From JBBTQZ01 sp964489135 (lineage in GTDB: Bacteria > Patescibacteriota > Minisyncoccia > Phycocordibacterales > WO2-35-19), in assembly GCA_964489135.1 (NCBI GenBank), contig CAZAXK010000005.1:1-39981 (forward strand): a stretch of DNA of 39,981 nt, read 5' to 3'. A program made the position numbers and the translations under genes. The notes below the pieces were generated by a model, which did no database searches, had not been told where the DNA came from, and worked only from the letters and a program-made list of their open reading frames with translations. Shown piece after piece: positions 38,903 to 39,981 of this stretch. How positions within the stretch are numbered: position 1 is the first letter of the stretch; every line of letters begins with the position of its first letter.

Positions 38903-39712
38903 CTACAATCTAGTAAGAACACACTCATCGATACCCAAACCGTGTCCCCAAATCTCTGAAAACGGGAATTTACCCACAATCTGCACCCTCTTCCCCTTCA
39001 ACAGAAGGAGTTGTTTTTCGTTTTCTTCGCTTGCTTCTTGTTGACAAGTGACTGTTTGACCGACCACTTTTAAATCTACAAGAAATCCACCTGCACCTGA
39101 ACGGCTCACCTCACTAACAGTACCTTGTGCGAAAACAGTGCTCCCAATATATTTCTGTAGAAAATCCTGTCTTTCTACTACTGTCTCTAAGTCCAGGGCT
39201 TTAGATAAAATATCAGCTAAGGACATCGTGCTGGTCGCTATAGTCTCGGTTGTAGAAGTCGGAGTGGAGTGGATATTAATGGGGATTGGAAGATAGCCGA
39301 AATAATCAGCCAGGTACATTAACCCAGTGATAATACCTATGAACGTTCCTACTGTTCCAAACCAAAACCAAAAAGGGTGTTTTTCTTTCAGGGGGTTTAT
39401 TTTTGTCTCAATAAAATTATTTCCTTGGCCGGCAATCTCCATACCACCGTGAATTTGAGAATTTATAAAAACGTTATTCCGTGCCGATTCAGTCATCTTT
39501 ACTGCAACGTGCCCGCGACCGGAATCTTCAATGCCAATCCTCGTAATCTCAATTTCACTTTTGTATTTTTGTCTCAAATCATCCTCAGCTTTATTACGCA
39601 TACCAGAAAATGCGAGACCCCGTCGAGCAAAATCTTCCCGTAGCTTTTCGAGCTCTATTTCATAGTCTCTCCGTCTTTGTTTCTGCCAAACCTCAAATTG
39701 TTTTTTGTTCAT
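38903..39712 (-). CDS. Coiled-coil, single-helix protein with OB-like C-terminal domain
   Basis: The 269-residue protein is not named. It has a charged helix (about 5-55, likely coiled coil), a beta-rich segment (IEITRIGIEDSGRGHVAVKM in pieces; NVFINSQIHGGMEIAGQGNNF), and a membrane helix (about 112-135). A Ser/Thr-rich linker follows (TPTSTTETIATSTMS). The C-terminal domain (about 190-269) has strands GSTVFAQGTVSEVS, FLVDLKVVGQTVTCQQ and GKRVQIVGKFPF, as in small OB-fold (tRNA_anti-like) domains; this is inference. It lies between two long direct repeats about 1 kb apart. Confidence 0.7.
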   Translation of the reverse strand: MNKKQFEVWQKQRRRDYEIELEKLREDFARRGLAFSGMRNKAEDDLRQKYKSEIEITRIGIEDSGRGHVAVKMTESARNNVFINSQIHGGMEIAGQGNNFIETKINPLKEKHPFWFWFGTVGTFIGIITGLMYLADYFGYLPIPINIHSTPTSTTETIATSTMSLADILSKALDLETVVERQDFLQKYIGSTVFAQGTVSEVSRSGAGGFLVDLKVVGQTVTCQQEASEENEKQLLLLKGKRVQIVGKFPFSEIWGHGLGIDECVLTRL

Positions 39713-39756
39713 ATTTTATGCTCTTCGGAATCCGAACCTATCTCAAACTAGCTGCA

Positions 39757-39932
39757 GGACTAGGAATTTCGCTCCTTACAGGAGCAGTACCCCAATTGGA
39801 TTTTTGTTTCGTACTCGTCCGCCCTCGTACTCACAAAAATCTCAATCGGGCTTCGAATCCGCGTTACGCTTTGCAAGGAAGCAAAGCTACGCCGTCCCGC
39901 AGCAAGCGTATCGCTACGCTCTGCGCTTGCTG
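39757..39932 (-). repeat. Composite direct repeat, copy B
   Basis: GGACTAGGAATTTCGCTCC-TTAC is joined directly to AGGAGCAGTACCCCA (39757-39794), and the 47-bp module follows at 39886-39932. Between them lies GGATTTTTG...CAAAAATC, an inverted repeat, and CTCAATCGGG, which also precedes copy A. No gene is seen in 39713-39981. Confidence 0.75.
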
Positions 39933-39981
39933 TGTCTCCTGAACAAAATCCGAACTTTTTTCCAAAACAATCCTGATTCAG

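Overview
The window looks like chromosomal DNA of a Patescibacteria (Candidate Phyla Radiation) bacterium, probably Parcubacteria-like. The placement is inferred from gene content: arrays of tiny VirB2/TrbC-like membrane proteins, a sigma factor paired with a DUF5667-like anti-sigma protein, RNase J with a long basic N-terminal tail, short aminoacyl-tRNA synthetase architecture, surface proteins with a Gly-rich and xEVLGAS-type motif, and tRNA genes without encoded CCA. No biosynthetic operon is visible. I see no CRISPR array, transposase or phage gene.

Layout. 1-700 holds tRNA-Lys (cut by the edge), tRNA-Leu and RNase P RNA. 763-3345 holds two GC-richer genes (an SPFH-like membrane protein and a multi-pass membrane protein), each with its own promoter, Shine-Dalgarno site and terminator. 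3397-7229 (minus) is a cluster of seven small pilin-like proteins behind a membrane-anchored sugar-type solute-binding protein. 7283-13004 (minus) holds gyrA, a one-helix protein, a degenerate metallo-beta-lactamase-fold protein and an LCAT-like lipase. 13060-13680 is an RNA-rich stretch with tRNA-Glu, tRNA-Ser and repeats. Then follow tsaD (+), a 1326-residue surface protein (-), and valS, a PrsW-like protease, hsp20 and tRNA-Phe (+). 22532-26742 (minus) holds a small operon (membrane hydrolase, 59-residue protein, LemA, glutaredoxin, membrane protein), a candidate structured RNA, groEL and groES. 26865-32042 (+) holds secG, an oligopeptide-type binding protein, RNase J and an MFS transporter. 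32048-34812 (minus) is a sigma/anti-sigma/DsbA-like/GerMN cluster, divergent from a fibronectin-type surface protein. 36051-39712 (minus) holds stress and membrane genes (YdeI-like, MsrA, TspO) and an orphan protein flanked by long direct repeats.

The most interesting signals are as follows. (1) Many genes have a TATAAT-like box only 6-11 nt before the start codon, which implies leaderless or almost leaderless mRNAs; this contrasts with the two SD-preceded genes at 763 and 2089. (2) A promoter with a perfect -35 box and 17-nt spacer (TTGACA-N17-TATTAT) drives a GC-rich, foldable RNA of about 145 nt that ends in an intrinsic terminator, between groEL and a DUF457-like gene. (3) The pilin array may be a secretion or surface-appendage locus lacking any visible ATPase. 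(4) A repeat family combines tRNA 3'-end-like sequence with a hairpin whose stem covaries between copies.

By function the window mixes housekeeping genes (gyrA, valS, tsaD, groESL, secG, RNase J, rnpB) with a large investment in the cell surface: pilin-like proteins, anchored solute-binding proteins, adhesin-like proteins, a lipase and a thiol oxidoreductase. This fits a host-dependent or scavenging lifestyle.
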